57,943 nt of DNA from positions 1 to 57,943 of the forward strand of contig NZ_VWPI01000133.1 of the NCBI RefSeq assembly GCF_015155755.1. Direction: 5' to 3'. This DNA is from Komagataeibacter sp. FXV3. GTDB taxonomy: Bacteria; Pseudomonadota; Alphaproteobacteria; Acetobacterales; Acetobacteraceae. Position numbers and translations under genes: made by a program. Below are positions 33,406-40,980 of this stretch, in pieces. Each line of letters begins with the position of its first letter. Within the stretch, counting starts at the first letter, position 1. Under the pieces are notes generated by a model. It ran no database searches and was not told where the DNA came from. It saw nothing but the letters and a program-made list of their open reading frames with translations.

Positions 33406-35085
33406 ATGGCCGCCACGCAATATGTCTATGTGATGAAGGATCTGACCAAGGCGTATCCGGGTGGGCGTGAGGTCTTCAAGGGGATTACCCTGTCCTTCCT
33501 GCCTGGCGTCAAGATCGGCGTGCTGGGGGTCAACGGTGCCGGTAAGTCCACGCTGCTCAAGATCATGGCGGGCGTGGAAAAGGAATTCGGCGGCGAGGCA
33601 TGGGCGGCCGAGGGCGCACGCGTGGGCTATCTGGAGCAGGAACCCAAGCTGGATGAAAGCCTGACGGTTGGCGAAAACGTCGCCCTGGGCTTTGGTGAAC
33701 TGAAAAAGGCCGTGGACCGCTTCAACGAGATTTCGATGAAGTTTGCCGAACCCATGTCCGATGACGAAATGAACACCCTGCTGGCCGAACAGGCCGAACT
33801 GCAGGAAGTGATCGACGCGGGCGATGGCTGGGAACTGGATCGCAAGCTGGAAATCGCACTGGAAGCCCTGCGCTGCCCGCCCGCCGACAGCCCCGTGGAC
33901 AAGCTGTCCGGTGGTGAGCGCCGCCGCGTGGCGCTGTGCCGCCTGCTGCTGGAAAAGCCCGACCTGCTGCTGCTTGATGAACCGACCAACCACCTTGATG
34001 CGGAAAGCGTGTCGTGGCTGGAAAAGACGCTGCGTGATTACGAAGGCACCGTGATGGTCATTACCCATGACCGTTACTTCCTTGATAACGTCACCAACTG
34101 GATTCTCGAACTCGAGCGTGGCCGTGGCTATCCGTTCGAAGGCAACTACTCCTCCTGGCTGGAACAGAAGCGCAAGCGCCTGGCGCAGGAAGAGAAGGAA
34201 GAAAGTGCCCGCCAGCGCGCCCTTGCCGCCGAACAGGAATGGATCGGCTCCTCGCCCAAGGCCCGTCAGGCCAAGAGCAAGTCGCGTATCGCGCGTTATG
34301 AGGAAATGCTGGCCCAGAATAACGAGAAGGGTGGCGGCGTCGCCGACATCATCATCCCGCCCGGGCCGCGCCTTGGCGGCACGGTGATCGAGGCGGAGGA
34401 CCTGCGCAAGGGCTTTGGCAACCGCCTGCTGATCGATGACCTCAGCTTCAAGCTGCCGCCCGGTGGCATCGTGGGCGTGATCGGGCCGAACGGCGCGGGC
34501 AAGTCCACCCTGTTCAAGATGATCATGGGGCAGGAAACGCCCGATGGCGGGTCGCTTACCATCGGTGAGACCGTGAAGCTGGGTTACGTGGACCAGTCGC
34601 GCTTCAGCCTTGATGACAACAAGACCGTGTGGGAGGAGATCTCCGGCGGGACGGATGTCATCTATCTGGGCAAGCGGGCGGTGCCGTCGCGTGCCTATGT
34701 CGGGGCCTTCAACTTCAAGGGACCGGACCAGCAGAAGAAGGTGGGTGTCCTGTCGGGTGGTGAGCGTAACCGTGTCCACCTGGCCAAGATGCTGCGGCAG
34801 GAAAGCAATGTCATCCTGCTCGATGAGCCGACCAACGACCTTGATGTTGATACCCTGCGCGCGCTGGAGGAGGCTCTGGCCGAATTCGCGGGTTGTGCGG
34901 TCATCATCAGCCATGACCGCTGGTTCCTTGACCGTCTGGCGACCCATATCCTCGCCTTTGAGGGGGACAGCCACGTCGAGTGGTTCGAGGGCAACTTCCA
35001 GGCGTATGAGGAAGACAAGCGGCGTCGCCTCGGCCCGGATGCGACCGAGCCGAGCCGCATCAAGTATCGCCCCATCGAACGCTGA
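33406..35085 (+). CDS. ettA: Energy-dependent translational throttle protein EttA (ABC-F)
   Basis: 559-residue cytosolic ABC-F protein with two ATPase domains and no membrane helices. Domain 1 has Walker [10 protein letters not shown] (about residue 42), signature [12 protein letters not shown] and Walker [13 protein letters not shown]. The linker (about 240-330, [17 protein letters not shown]) forms the P-site tRNA interaction motif. Domain 2 has Walker [10 protein letters not shown] (about 361) and [15 protein letters not shown]. In E. coli EttA gates the ribosome's first peptide-bond steps according to ATP/ADP level. The start ATG has CAGGAG about 10 bp upstream. The length and linker match EttA rather than Uup. 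Confidence 0.95.
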   Translation: MAATQYVYVMKDLTKAYPGGREVFKGITLSFLPGVKIGVLGVNGAGKSTLLKIMAGVEKEFGGEAWAAEGARVGYLEQEPKLDESLTVGENVALGFGELKKAVDRFNEISMKFAEPMSDDEMNTLLAEQAELQEVIDAGDGWELDRKLEIALEALRCPPADSPVDKLSGGERRRVALCRLLLEKPDLLLLDEPTNHLDAESVSWLEKTLRDYEGTVMVITHDRYFLDNVTNWILELERGRGYPFEGNYSSWLEQKRKRLAQEEKEESARQRALAAEQEWIGSSPKARQAKSKSRIARYEEMLAQNNEKGGGVADIIIPPGPRLGGTVIEAEDLRKGFGNRLLIDDLSFKLPPGGIVGVIGPNGAGKSTLFKMIMGQETPDGGSLTIGETVKLGYVDQSRFSLDDNKTVWEEISGGTDVIYLGKRAVPSRAYVGAFNFKGPDQQKKVGVLSGGERNRVHLAKMLRQESNVILLDEPTNDLDVDTLRALEEALAEFAGCAVIISHDRWFLDRLATHILAFEGDSHVEWFEGNFQAYEEDKRRRLGPDATEPSRIKYRPIER

Positions 35086-35159
35086 TTCCATTTGCCATAG
35101 GCAACATTATCTGCCTTCAATACTGGTAGGTGCACGCACCTGCCACGATGGAGGCAGTC

Positions 35160-35690
35160 ATGGGATGTCGATACCACATACAGACCGGCCACCTGCAGCT
35201 TGACCCGGTCTCCTGGACCGATCTGGAAGATGTGGTCCGGCTCAAGGCCAGCGCCGGTGTAACAGGGCGTCTGGCCGGTGGCGTGTGCAGCCGTGTCCTG
35301 AGTGAACAGGACATGATGACCGACCTCATGACATGGGGGCGCGAAGGCGTGGGGATGTTTACCGTGCGCCAGCAGGACTGTTTTATCGGCCTTGCAGGGG
35401 TCCAGCCTTCCATCACCACGCCGGATTGCCATGAACTGCAGTTCGCCATCCTGCCCCATGCACGCGATACGGTTCTGTCACGACAGGCCGCCAGCATGGC
35501 GCTGGCCTTTGCGCATCAGGCCGGGGTCAGTCACATCATTTCCTATGTCCGTGAAAATGATATTGTCGCCCGGCAGGTTTTTGGCGGGGCAGGCATGAGC
35601 CTGTGTAGCGACCAGCCGGAAAACTGTGGACCGGATATCCTGCTATACTACAGCCTGCGTAGCGCGCCGACCGGGCATAGCATGCATTAG
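35160..35690 (+). CDS. GNAT-like acetyltransferase domain protein
   Basis: 176 residues with the general plan of a GNAT fold: TDLEDVVRLKASAG helix, GMFTVRQQDCFIGLAGVQPS strand, ELQFAILPHARDTVLSRQAASMALAFAHQAG (motif A region) and HIISYVRENDIVARQVFGGAGM (motif B). The acetyl-CoA pyrophosphate loop Q/RxxGxG/A is not well formed, so activity is uncertain. Start ATG 35160 follows GGAGG by 5 bp; upstream ATGs at 35130 and 35148 exist. Substrate unknown. Confidence 0.65.
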   Translation: MGCRYHIQTGHLQLDPVSWTDLEDVVRLKASAGVTGRLAGGVCSRVLSEQDMMTDLMTWGREGVGMFTVRQQDCFIGLAGVQPSITTPDCHELQFAILPHARDTVLSRQAASMALAFAHQAGVSHIISYVRENDIVARQVFGGAGMSLCSDQPENCGPDILLYYSLRSAPTGHSMH

Positions 35691-35711
35691 GGATCGGTCA
35701 GTGCCCGATCC
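35691..35711. terminator. Hairpin directly after the GNAT stop
   Basis: A perfect 7-bp stem GGATCGG/CCGATCC with a 7-base loop starts at the base after the TAG stop. There is no following T-run, so it is at best a weak or Rho-assisted terminator or an mRNA-stabilising end. Confidence 0.45.
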
Positions 35712-35762
35712 AGCCTGCTGTGGGAGCGATGTGTAAGACAACGAAGAAGGACAGGGCTGTAT

Positions 35763-35932
35763 TTGGTCAACGCCGTTACCGACAGGATCGGCGATTATCG
35801 CGGCGTGACCTTTGTGGTCGGTTCCAGCGCACCTGTGGGTGAGGACATGGCCGTGTCCACCGTCATCAACCGCCCCGGTCAGCAAGGCACGGACATTCGG
35901 TGGATCATCTCAGCACCAGCCCGAAGGTCGTG
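35763..35932 (+). pseudogene. mlaC': Inverted, frameshifted fragment of mlaC
   Basis: The translation VNAVTDRIGDYRGVTFVVGSSAPVGEDMAVSTV is almost identical to an internal piece of the intact mlaC on the opposite strand (source 36810-36986). About 170 bp match at close to 90% by eye. A net 7-bp deletion near 35909 breaks the frame, and neither the start nor the end of mlaC is present. It is therefore a dead duplicate in inverted orientation about 0.9 kb from its parent. Its right end abuts an AT-rich island, marking a rearrangement boundary. Any reading frame called here as a small protein is an artefact of this fragment. Confidence 0.88.
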
Positions 35933-36494
35933 CAGGCAAAGGTCCTTTTGTCAAAAACGTATAAAATGAAATTATCAACACTCTCTTCCGATGAGAGAAG
36001 TGTACTGGAAAAAATCTGGAACCATCCTGCGCATATGCTGGTGATGTAAATGCAGGTGGAACAGGTCAAGATCCGGAAATTTCTGGATGTTTCACTCAGA
36101 AAATAATTAAAAGAAGATTACAATTAGCCAGAACTAAAAAACAGAAGTAATTCCTCAAAACCGTTATTAATAGATATGAATGTAATGGTAATATATTAGA
36201 GAATAAAATTATATTTTATCATTTAATTGAATAATATGATGTGCAAAATTCATTACCTTCCAATAATTTACGATAGTTTAAGAAATAAAAGTTTCGCCAA
36301 AGCGCTATCTGAATTCCGATTTAATGATCAGGATTGGAGCCGCGCGATGATATCAACGGTAATTGTTGTGGAGTTTAATTAAAGTGAATATTGATAAATA
36401 TTCATAATGTAAATAATAAAAACATAACAAATAATATTGAATATATTTAAATTTTTATCAAAGTCTGTTTAAAAAATAATACGCTGATAAAAAC
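35933..36494. other. AT-rich island without recognisable genes
   Basis: About 560 bp with a base composition unlike the rest of the window, rich in A and T, with many TAATAA-type runs between 36150 and 36480. Only very short frames exist: 27 codons at 35966 (MKLSTLSSDERSVLEKIWNH...), 18 codons at 36050 and 47 codons at 36239-36382. None has a good ribosome site or a family I recognise. It probably represents foreign or decayed DNA inserted between the mlaC fragment and the intact mla genes. Confidence 0.7.
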
Positions 36495-36575
36495 AAAAGT
36501 TTTTGGGCGCCGCCTTTTTTCAAAAAGGTGGCATTCATTGAAGTTTTTTGAAAAAAGCTTCACCAAAAACGTTCT
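36495..36575. repeat. Two-hairpin dispersed element, copy 4 (reverse)
   Basis: Outer arms AAAAGTTTTTGGG and CCAAAAACGTTCTT surround GCCGCCTTTTTTC/AAAAAGGTGGC and GAAGTTTTTTG/AAAAAAGCTTC hairpins. It marks the downstream side of the mlaC operon and the right edge of the AT-rich island. Confidence 0.85.
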
Positions 36576-36611
36576 TATGATTACAGGCGTTTCTTAAGAC
36601 ATGATTATAAT

Positions 36612-36641
36612 AAAAAACCGGCATAAATGCCGGCTTTTTTA
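36612..36641. terminator. Bidirectional terminator at the 3' end of mlaC
   Basis: A 7-bp core stem CCGGCAT/ATGCCGG with a 2-base loop, extended by A-run and T-run on the two sides, so it can stop transcription from either strand. It lies 37 bp beyond the mlaC stop. Confidence 0.9.
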
Positions 36642-36677
36642 TTGTTCTCCAACTCTGCATGGCAGAATTGGAAGGTT

Positions 36678-37295
36678 CTAGTGATGGTTGGCGATCTGCT
36701 TGTCCAGTGCATGCAGCAGGGCATCCACATTGCCGCCATTGCGTGCGATGAAAGAACCATAATCCTGCCGCTGGGTCAGGCGCAGGCTTGCCCCTTCGCC
36801 CACCACGTCCACGACCTTCGGGCTGCCACTGGTGGTGCTGATGATCCACTGGGTGTCCGCGCCTGGCTGACCGGGGCGGTTGATGACGGTGGACACGGCC
36901 GTGTCCTCACCCGCGGGTGCGCTGGAACCGACCACGAAGGTCACGCCGCGATAATCACCGATCTTGTCGGTAATGGCGTTGACCAGCACCTGATGGAACA
37001 GCTTGATGTAGCGTGTCTGCTGTTCCGGTGTGGCGGTGCGCCAGTAGCGGCCAAGGCAGTAGCGGCCGATGGCGTCCACATCCACATACTGTTCCAGAAG
37101 GGGCAGGATGTCCTGCTTCTTCTTTTCCAGCGAGATATCGCTGTTGACCACGCCAACCAGCTTGTTGCCGAACATGGTGACGAAGGAACGGGCCTGCGCG
37201 CCGGCATCAACCGCCCATGCTGAAGCAACAGGCATGGCGGCGGCGGTCGCTGCCAGCAGAGCCAGTGCATGGCGACGGGGGATGGATGTCTGCAT
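36678..37295 (-). CDS. mlaC: MlaC-type periplasmic phospholipid-binding protein
   Basis: 205-residue Tol-Tgg/MlaC family protein that ferries phospholipids between the outer membrane and the inner-membrane Mla complex. A signal peptide with two Arg residues (IPRRHALALLAATAAAMPVASAWA) precedes the mature domain. Family segments include QDILPLLEQYVDVDAIGRYCLGRYWRTATPEQQTRYIKLFHQVLVNAI and the closing GASLRLTQRQDYGSFIARNGGNVDALLHAL. ATG 37295 has AAAGGGA upstream. It follows mlaA with a 13-bp gap, which supports retrograde lipid transport. A broken inverted copy of its middle lies at 35763. Confidence 0.92.
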   Translation of the reverse strand: MQTSIPRRHALALLAATAAAMPVASAWAVDAGAQARSFVTMFGNKLVGVVNSDISLEKKKQDILPLLEQYVDVDAIGRYCLGRYWRTATPEQQTRYIKLFHQVLVNAITDKIGDYRGVTFVVGSSAPAGEDTAVSTVINRPGQPGADTQWIISTTSGSPKVVDVVGEGASLRLTQRQDYGSFIARNGGNVDALLHALDKQIANHH

Positions 37296-37308
37296 CGCTG
37301 TGTCCCTT

Positions 37309-38121
37309 TTATCTGTTGTGGTACCAATCCGGCACGGTGGCCCGATGGTCATTCTTTATGTTTTCCGCCATTGCCTTGCGCTGCTGCTGGTAGGCACTGC
37401 GGATGGTGGCGTAGGGATCAAGCGAATCCTTCATGACCTGGTCCAGCGCGTCGACGTTGGTTGCCATGCCGTTGATGGTGCCCATGATGTTATAGGCCCA
37501 GTTGAAGGTCAGCAGCCCGTAGCCGCGGGGCACGTAGTTCCACGGTGACAGGCCAACGTCGATGCCATAGCCAACCCCGTCACGGAACGAGGACGGACCC
37601 AGCACCGGCAGGAACAGGTAGGGGCCCGATGGCACGCCCCACGTCGCCAGCGTCAGGCCGGCGTCGTTGTCGTGGTGCTTGTAGCCGGCGTAATTGGCCA
37701 CGTCGATCAGCCCGCCAATGCCGACCGTCATGTTGATGCACCACCGCACGAAGGCGTCACCCGCGCGGCGTGGCTTGCCCGCGCCCACGTCGTTAAAGAA
37801 CACGACCGGTTCGTTCATGGTCTGGTACAGGCCACCGATCGAATTGCGCAGCGGGCGCGGCACGGCCCAGATATAGGCCTTTGCCACCGGGCGCAGGGTG
37901 TATTTGTTGGCCCACATGGTCAGGTCGAAATTCTTGCGGTTCAGCTTTTCGTACTTGTCGTTGGCTTCCTTGTATTCAGCCAGCGCGTCCGGGTCCTTGG
38001 GCGGCGGGGTTGCGCATGAGGCAAGCCCGATCAGCCCAAGTGCCATCCCGGCCACGCGAAGCGACGGGCGACGCGGGGACGGGCGGGACGACCAAGAATT
38101 CGATCCTGTCTCTGCGCGCAT
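37309..38121 (-). CDS. mlaA: MlaA/VacJ outer-membrane lipoprotein
   Basis: 270-residue lipoprotein that removes misplaced phospholipid from the outer leaflet. The signal ends in the lipobox LASC after a basic N-terminus. Mature-domain motifs include YEKLNRKNFDLTMWANKYTLRPVAKAY, SIGGLYQTMNEPVVFFNDVGAGKPRRAGDAFVRWCINMTVGIGGLIDVAN and LATWGVPSGPYLFLPVLGPSSFRDGVGYGID, typical of VacJ. An upstream in-frame extension to 38550 is without conservation. mlaC follows on the same strand. The MlaFED ABC components are not in the window. Confidence 0.94.
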   Translation of the reverse strand: MRAETGSNSWSSRPSPRRPSLRVAGMALGLIGLASCATPPPKDPDALAEYKEANDKYEKLNRKNFDLTMWANKYTLRPVAKAYIWAVPRPLRNSIGGLYQTMNEPVVFFNDVGAGKPRRAGDAFVRWCINMTVGIGGLIDVANYAGYKHHDNDAGLTLATWGVPSGPYLFLPVLGPSSFRDGVGYGIDVGLSPWNYVPRGYGLLTFNWAYNIMGTINGMATNVDALDQVMKDSLDPYATIRSAYQQQRKAMAENIKNDHRATVPDWYHNR

Positions 38122-38461
38122 ACTCGTTTCCGCTTCCCTCTGTATTCGCTTGCCCGCCATGCTGGCATGGCGGGATGGCCCAATGCGTTTGCAAGAATCC
38201 CGAACCGGGCAATGACACCCCATTCTTGCGTCACTCTCTAGCATGGGATCGCTGTTGTGCAATCCGCTTGCCACAGGATGAAGGCATATTGTGGCTGCCC
38301 TGCATGGGGAACATGGGGCAAAGCCTGCCGTGAAGCGACCTTGGAACGGGAATGGCTGGCAGAATTGCCGCGCTGAGTGTGACGTAAAATCCACAATGCC
38401 TTCAACGCCATGATATTGGCGCAGTAGCATGACATCACGTTTATTTGAAAATATCGTGCCC
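38122..38461. other. Intergenic region between mlaA and thyX
   Basis: 340 bp upstream of mlaA and downstream of thyX on the same (minus) strand. It should contain the mlaA promoter. I see no gene, clear palindrome or terminator in it. Confidence 0.4.
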
Positions 38462-39412
38462 TCAGCGTGCAAGCTTCGACGCGATTTCGGGGAACAGTTC
38501 CGCCAGTTCCCGGATCTCGCGCTTTGACAGGCCGGCCTGCGCCGGATCAACGGGCTGACCGCCCATGGCCGCGCGCAGCACCTTCAGCGCCGGACCGGAC
38601 AGCAGGACCGCGTCACGCATGTAATCGGTAAAGGCTTCGTAGGTCAGCGGCGCCCATTTCTGCACGATCTGCAGGATGGCGTCAGCATAGGCACGGATTT
38701 CGTACTGTGCGTGGCTGTCCGCGCGCAGGCGCAGGAAGTGCAGCAGGTTCCACAGGTTAATCTGCCAGTAGAACTGGGTCATGATGTTGACCGGCAGGTT
38801 CATGCGCGCAAGTTCCCGCGCGATGGCCGGACGGTCCGGGTCGCGCCTTTCGCCGTTTTCGTCCTCGTTGAGCAGGTCGAGGTAATGGTCATAGCAGCGC
38901 GATGCGTCATCACGCAGGATATCAAGGACCTGCTGCGCCTGTTCGGGGGGCAGGGCATCGGCGCGGCCCTGCTTGTTGTTCGTGGACTGGGCGGCGATGT
39001 CTTCGGGGCGGGGGAAATAGAATTCCTTTTCCAGCACCGAATAGCGGGCCGAATATTCGTTGATGCTGGCGGTGCGGTGGCGGAACCACTGGCGGGTTAC
39101 GAAAATGGGTGCGCGCACATGCAGCTTGAGCACGGCCAGCTCAAACGGGCTGGTGTGCCGGTGACGCATGAGGTAGCGGATCAGCCCCCGGTCATCGGAC
39201 GTGCTGCGCGTGCCCTTGCCGTAGGATACGCGCGCGCCCTGCACGATGCCGCTATCGCCGCCCATGTAGTCCACCGCGCGGATGAAACCGGTTTCCAGCA
39301 CGGGAATGGGGGAATACAGCACATCTTCCACCGCGGGGACGACCAGGCGGCGCGTCTGCGCCCATCCGGCGCGGGCTGCCTCGATTGCCGATTTCTGCTC
39401 ACTGGAAAACAT
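38462..39412 (-). CDS. thyX: FAD-dependent thymidylate synthase
   Basis: 316-residue flavin-dependent enzyme converting dUMP to dTMP with methylenetetrahydrofolate and NADPH. The ThyX signature RHRxxSxNE-x-SxRY is present as RHRTASINEYSARY. Other family parts are GDSGIVQGARVSYGKGT, LMRHRHTSPFELAVLKLHVRAPIFVTRQW, NIMTQFYWQINLWNLLHFLRLRADSHAQYEIRAYA and the terminal activity region. The length fits the longer proteobacterial ThyX type. No thyA is seen nearby. Confidence 0.97.
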   Translation of the reverse strand: MFSSEQKSAIEAARAGWAQTRRLVVPAVEDVLYSPIPVLETGFIRAVDYMGGDSGIVQGARVSYGKGTRSTSDDRGLIRYLMRHRHTSPFELAVLKLHVRAPIFVTRQWFRHRTASINEYSARYSVLEKEFYFPRPEDIAAQSTNNKQGRADALPPEQAQQVLDILRDDASRCYDHYLDLLNEDENGERRDPDRPAIARELARMNLPVNIMTQFYWQINLWNLLHFLRLRADSHAQYEIRAYADAILQIVQKWAPLTYEAFTDYMRDAVLLSGPALKVLRAAMGGQPVDPAQAGLSKREIRELAELFPEIASKLAR

Positions 39413-39773
39413 GTGTCGCCCCGTCCCGTCTGTCTTGCTTGATCATACCAAAGGACGCGGGCCATACCATATGGGCCATGTCATATCCAAGACGATAACC
39501 CGTATCGATAGCCCGCATGGCCTGCGCCGGTCGTGTGGCTGTGGCCTGTCTTTGCGGCGGCATGATGGCGCGCGCTCGGGCGGAAACGCCCGTGTTTTCC
39601 ATGGAAAATTGGGGCCTGTCCCCATTTGTCGCTACCGGCAGCGGGCACATCGGACAGGCCGGGTGTTCACCCCTGCCAGAAGCGACTGACCTGTTGGCAT
39701 ATGCAAAAAAAATCCGCCCGGGTGCCAGCGGTGGGGATTGCGCCCCGCATGTCTTCACCGGGCGTGTGTCCCC
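39413..39773. other. Intergenic region upstream of ssrA
   Basis: About 360 bp between the thyX start and the ssrA promoter. Reading frames on both strands here (for example 39517-39843 and a minus frame through ssrA) show no family resemblance. The thyX promoter should lie at its left end. I see nothing else I can name. Confidence 0.4.
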
Positions 39774-39802
39774 TTGCCAGATGCACGGCCAATCCCTATA
39801 TG
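39774..39802 (+). promoter_or_regulatory. Sigma-70 type promoter of ssrA
   Basis: -35 TTGCCA at 39774-39779 and -10 TATATG at 39797-39802, separated by the ideal 17 bp. Transcription would start about 39809-39811, just before the first hairpin of the acceptor piece. Confidence 0.65.
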
Positions 39803-39808
39803 CGGAAG

Positions 39809-40095
39809 TGCCGGAGGGGCTTGCCCCTTGGCTATGGCGATAAACGGCGCGTGGAATAAGTGTTGTGGACCCGGGGGCGGTACCCGGCGTCTCCACCAAT
39901 TTCCCCAGATCTTGGGGAACATGGGGACGAAACAGGCTCGACACGCATGGTAAAGACCCGCCTTTTGCCCGGCATTGTACCACCGTTATCGGGCTAAATT
40001 ACAAGTGCCAATGATAACTCTGAGGTGCTCGCTGTCGCTGCATAAGCGATAAGCGCGGTTCGGGAGGGCACCGGGCAACAGAAGCCCTCCCACCT
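39809..40095 (+). ncRNA. ssrA: tmRNA, circularly permuted two-piece type
   Basis: tmRNA frees stalled ribosomes and tags the unfinished protein. The 3' acceptor half CGTCTCC-ACCA (39888-39898) lies upstream of the 5' half GGGGACG (39923-39929), and the two pair perfectly over 7 bp with one G-U. This is the permuted gene order of alphaproteobacteria. The T-arm is CCGGG/CCCGG. A 24-base spacer (39899-39922), itself a TTCCCC/GGGGAA hairpin, is probably cut out. CACGC downstream can pair with GCGTG in the acceptor piece (helix P2). The tag frame at 40007-40045 reads ANDNSEVLAVAA-stop. The outer ends are estimated: the left from the promoter and the right from the GGGAGGGC/GCCCTCCC hairpin. Confidence 0.93.
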
Positions 40096-40288
40096 TGTCT
40101 CCTGTTCATGTTAGGTTGATGGCGCGGTATCCGCTTCGTGAAGGGATGCCCGACCCCAGTGGCTTGCCACGCCATGAAGTTTGACGCACAGCTTGAAGCT
40201 GTGGCACGGCGTGGCCTGAACCCGCATGTCTGCAAAAATCCGGTCCGGCGGGGAAACCGTCCGGGCGGATGTACGGAGAAGTCCGATA

Positions 40289-40879
40289 ATGTCCGATGAT
40301 CATGACGAGGAAAACGGTTTTGACACCGCCATTCCCGACAGCCTCATGCCCTATGATTCCTGGATCGAGGATGCCTACCGGCAGGTCATGCTGCGCGCGC
40401 TCGAATATGCGGCGGCGCAGGGACTGCCGGGTGATCATCATTTCTACCTGACATTCAGGACCGACTGGCCGGGTGTTGAAATGCCCGACCGCCTGCGCGC
40501 CCAGTATCCGCATGAAATCACCATCGTCCTTCAGCACCAGTTCTGGGACCTGAAGGTGGACCGCACGCACCAGATCATATCGGTCGGGCTGTCATTCGGG
40601 GGGATTCCCTCCACGCTGGTGATTCCGGTCGCGGCCGTATCCGCCTTTGCCGATCCGCATATCCGTCTTGCCCTGCGCTTTACCGTACCCGAACAGCCGC
40701 CCGTGACTGCTGCCGCCACACCCAACGTGGTGCCGGTGCAGGCCGCCACGGCGGACACGGCGCAGCCCACCCCCGCCGCCGATACGGCAGCGGATGGCGC
40801 GGATGCGGACAAGGGCGAAGGTTCGCAGGTTGTCAGTCTCGCCGCCTTCCGCAAGAAGGGACCCGCGGGACCGGGCTGA
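40289..40879 (+). CDS. sspB: SspB, ClpXP adaptor for ssrA-tagged proteins (alpha type)
   Basis: 196-residue adaptor that delivers tmRNA-tagged proteins to ClpXP. The tag-binding domain spans about residues 25-145: YRQVMLRALEYAAAQGLPGDHHFYLTFRT, MPDRLRAQYPHEITIVLQHQFWDLKVDRTHQIISVGLSFGGIPSTLVIPVAAVSAFADP. An Ala/Pro-rich flexible linker follows, then the ClpX-binding tail (VVSLAAFRKKG). ATG 40289 has GGAGAA 8 bp upstream. It lies about 200 bp downstream of ssrA, so the tag and its reader are encoded side by side. Confidence 0.93.
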   Translation: MSDDHDEENGFDTAIPDSLMPYDSWIEDAYRQVMLRALEYAAAQGLPGDHHFYLTFRTDWPGVEMPDRLRAQYPHEITIVLQHQFWDLKVDRTHQIISVGLSFGGIPSTLVIPVAAVSAFADPHIRLALRFTVPEQPPVTAAATPNVVPVQAATADTAQPTPAADTAADGADADKGEGSQVVSLAAFRKKGPAGPG

Positions 40880-40895
40880 GCCACATCTTCCATCC

Positions 40896-40923
40896 GGGCG
40901 CGCCGGATGCGCCGGGCGCGCCC
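40896..40923. terminator. GC-rich hairpin between sspB and fumarase
   Basis: GGGCGCGCC pairs with GGCGCGCCC across a 10-base loop, 17 bp after the sspB stop. There is no T-run, so it is a possible Rho-assisted stop or mRNA end. Confidence 0.4.
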
Positions 40924-40980
40924 TGAACCTGAACGCCGCCACCCGGAACCAATCCGGGGGAAAAGGCAGGAGACCGTCCG

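Noticed and set aside
33382-35091. Minus-strand frame opposite ettA
   Set aside because: Complement of a well-supported ABC-F gene; no motif of its own.
35763-35969. Independent 68-codon gene
   Set aside because: It is the frameshifted mlaC fragment reading out into the AT-rich island.
39517-39843. 108-codon plus-strand frame before ssrA
   Set aside because: No ribosome site or motif; its end runs through the ssrA promoter and acceptor hairpin.
39399-39983. Minus-strand frame overlapping the tmRNA region
   Set aside because: It crosses the structured ssrA gene and has no family resemblance; the RNA evidence is far stronger.
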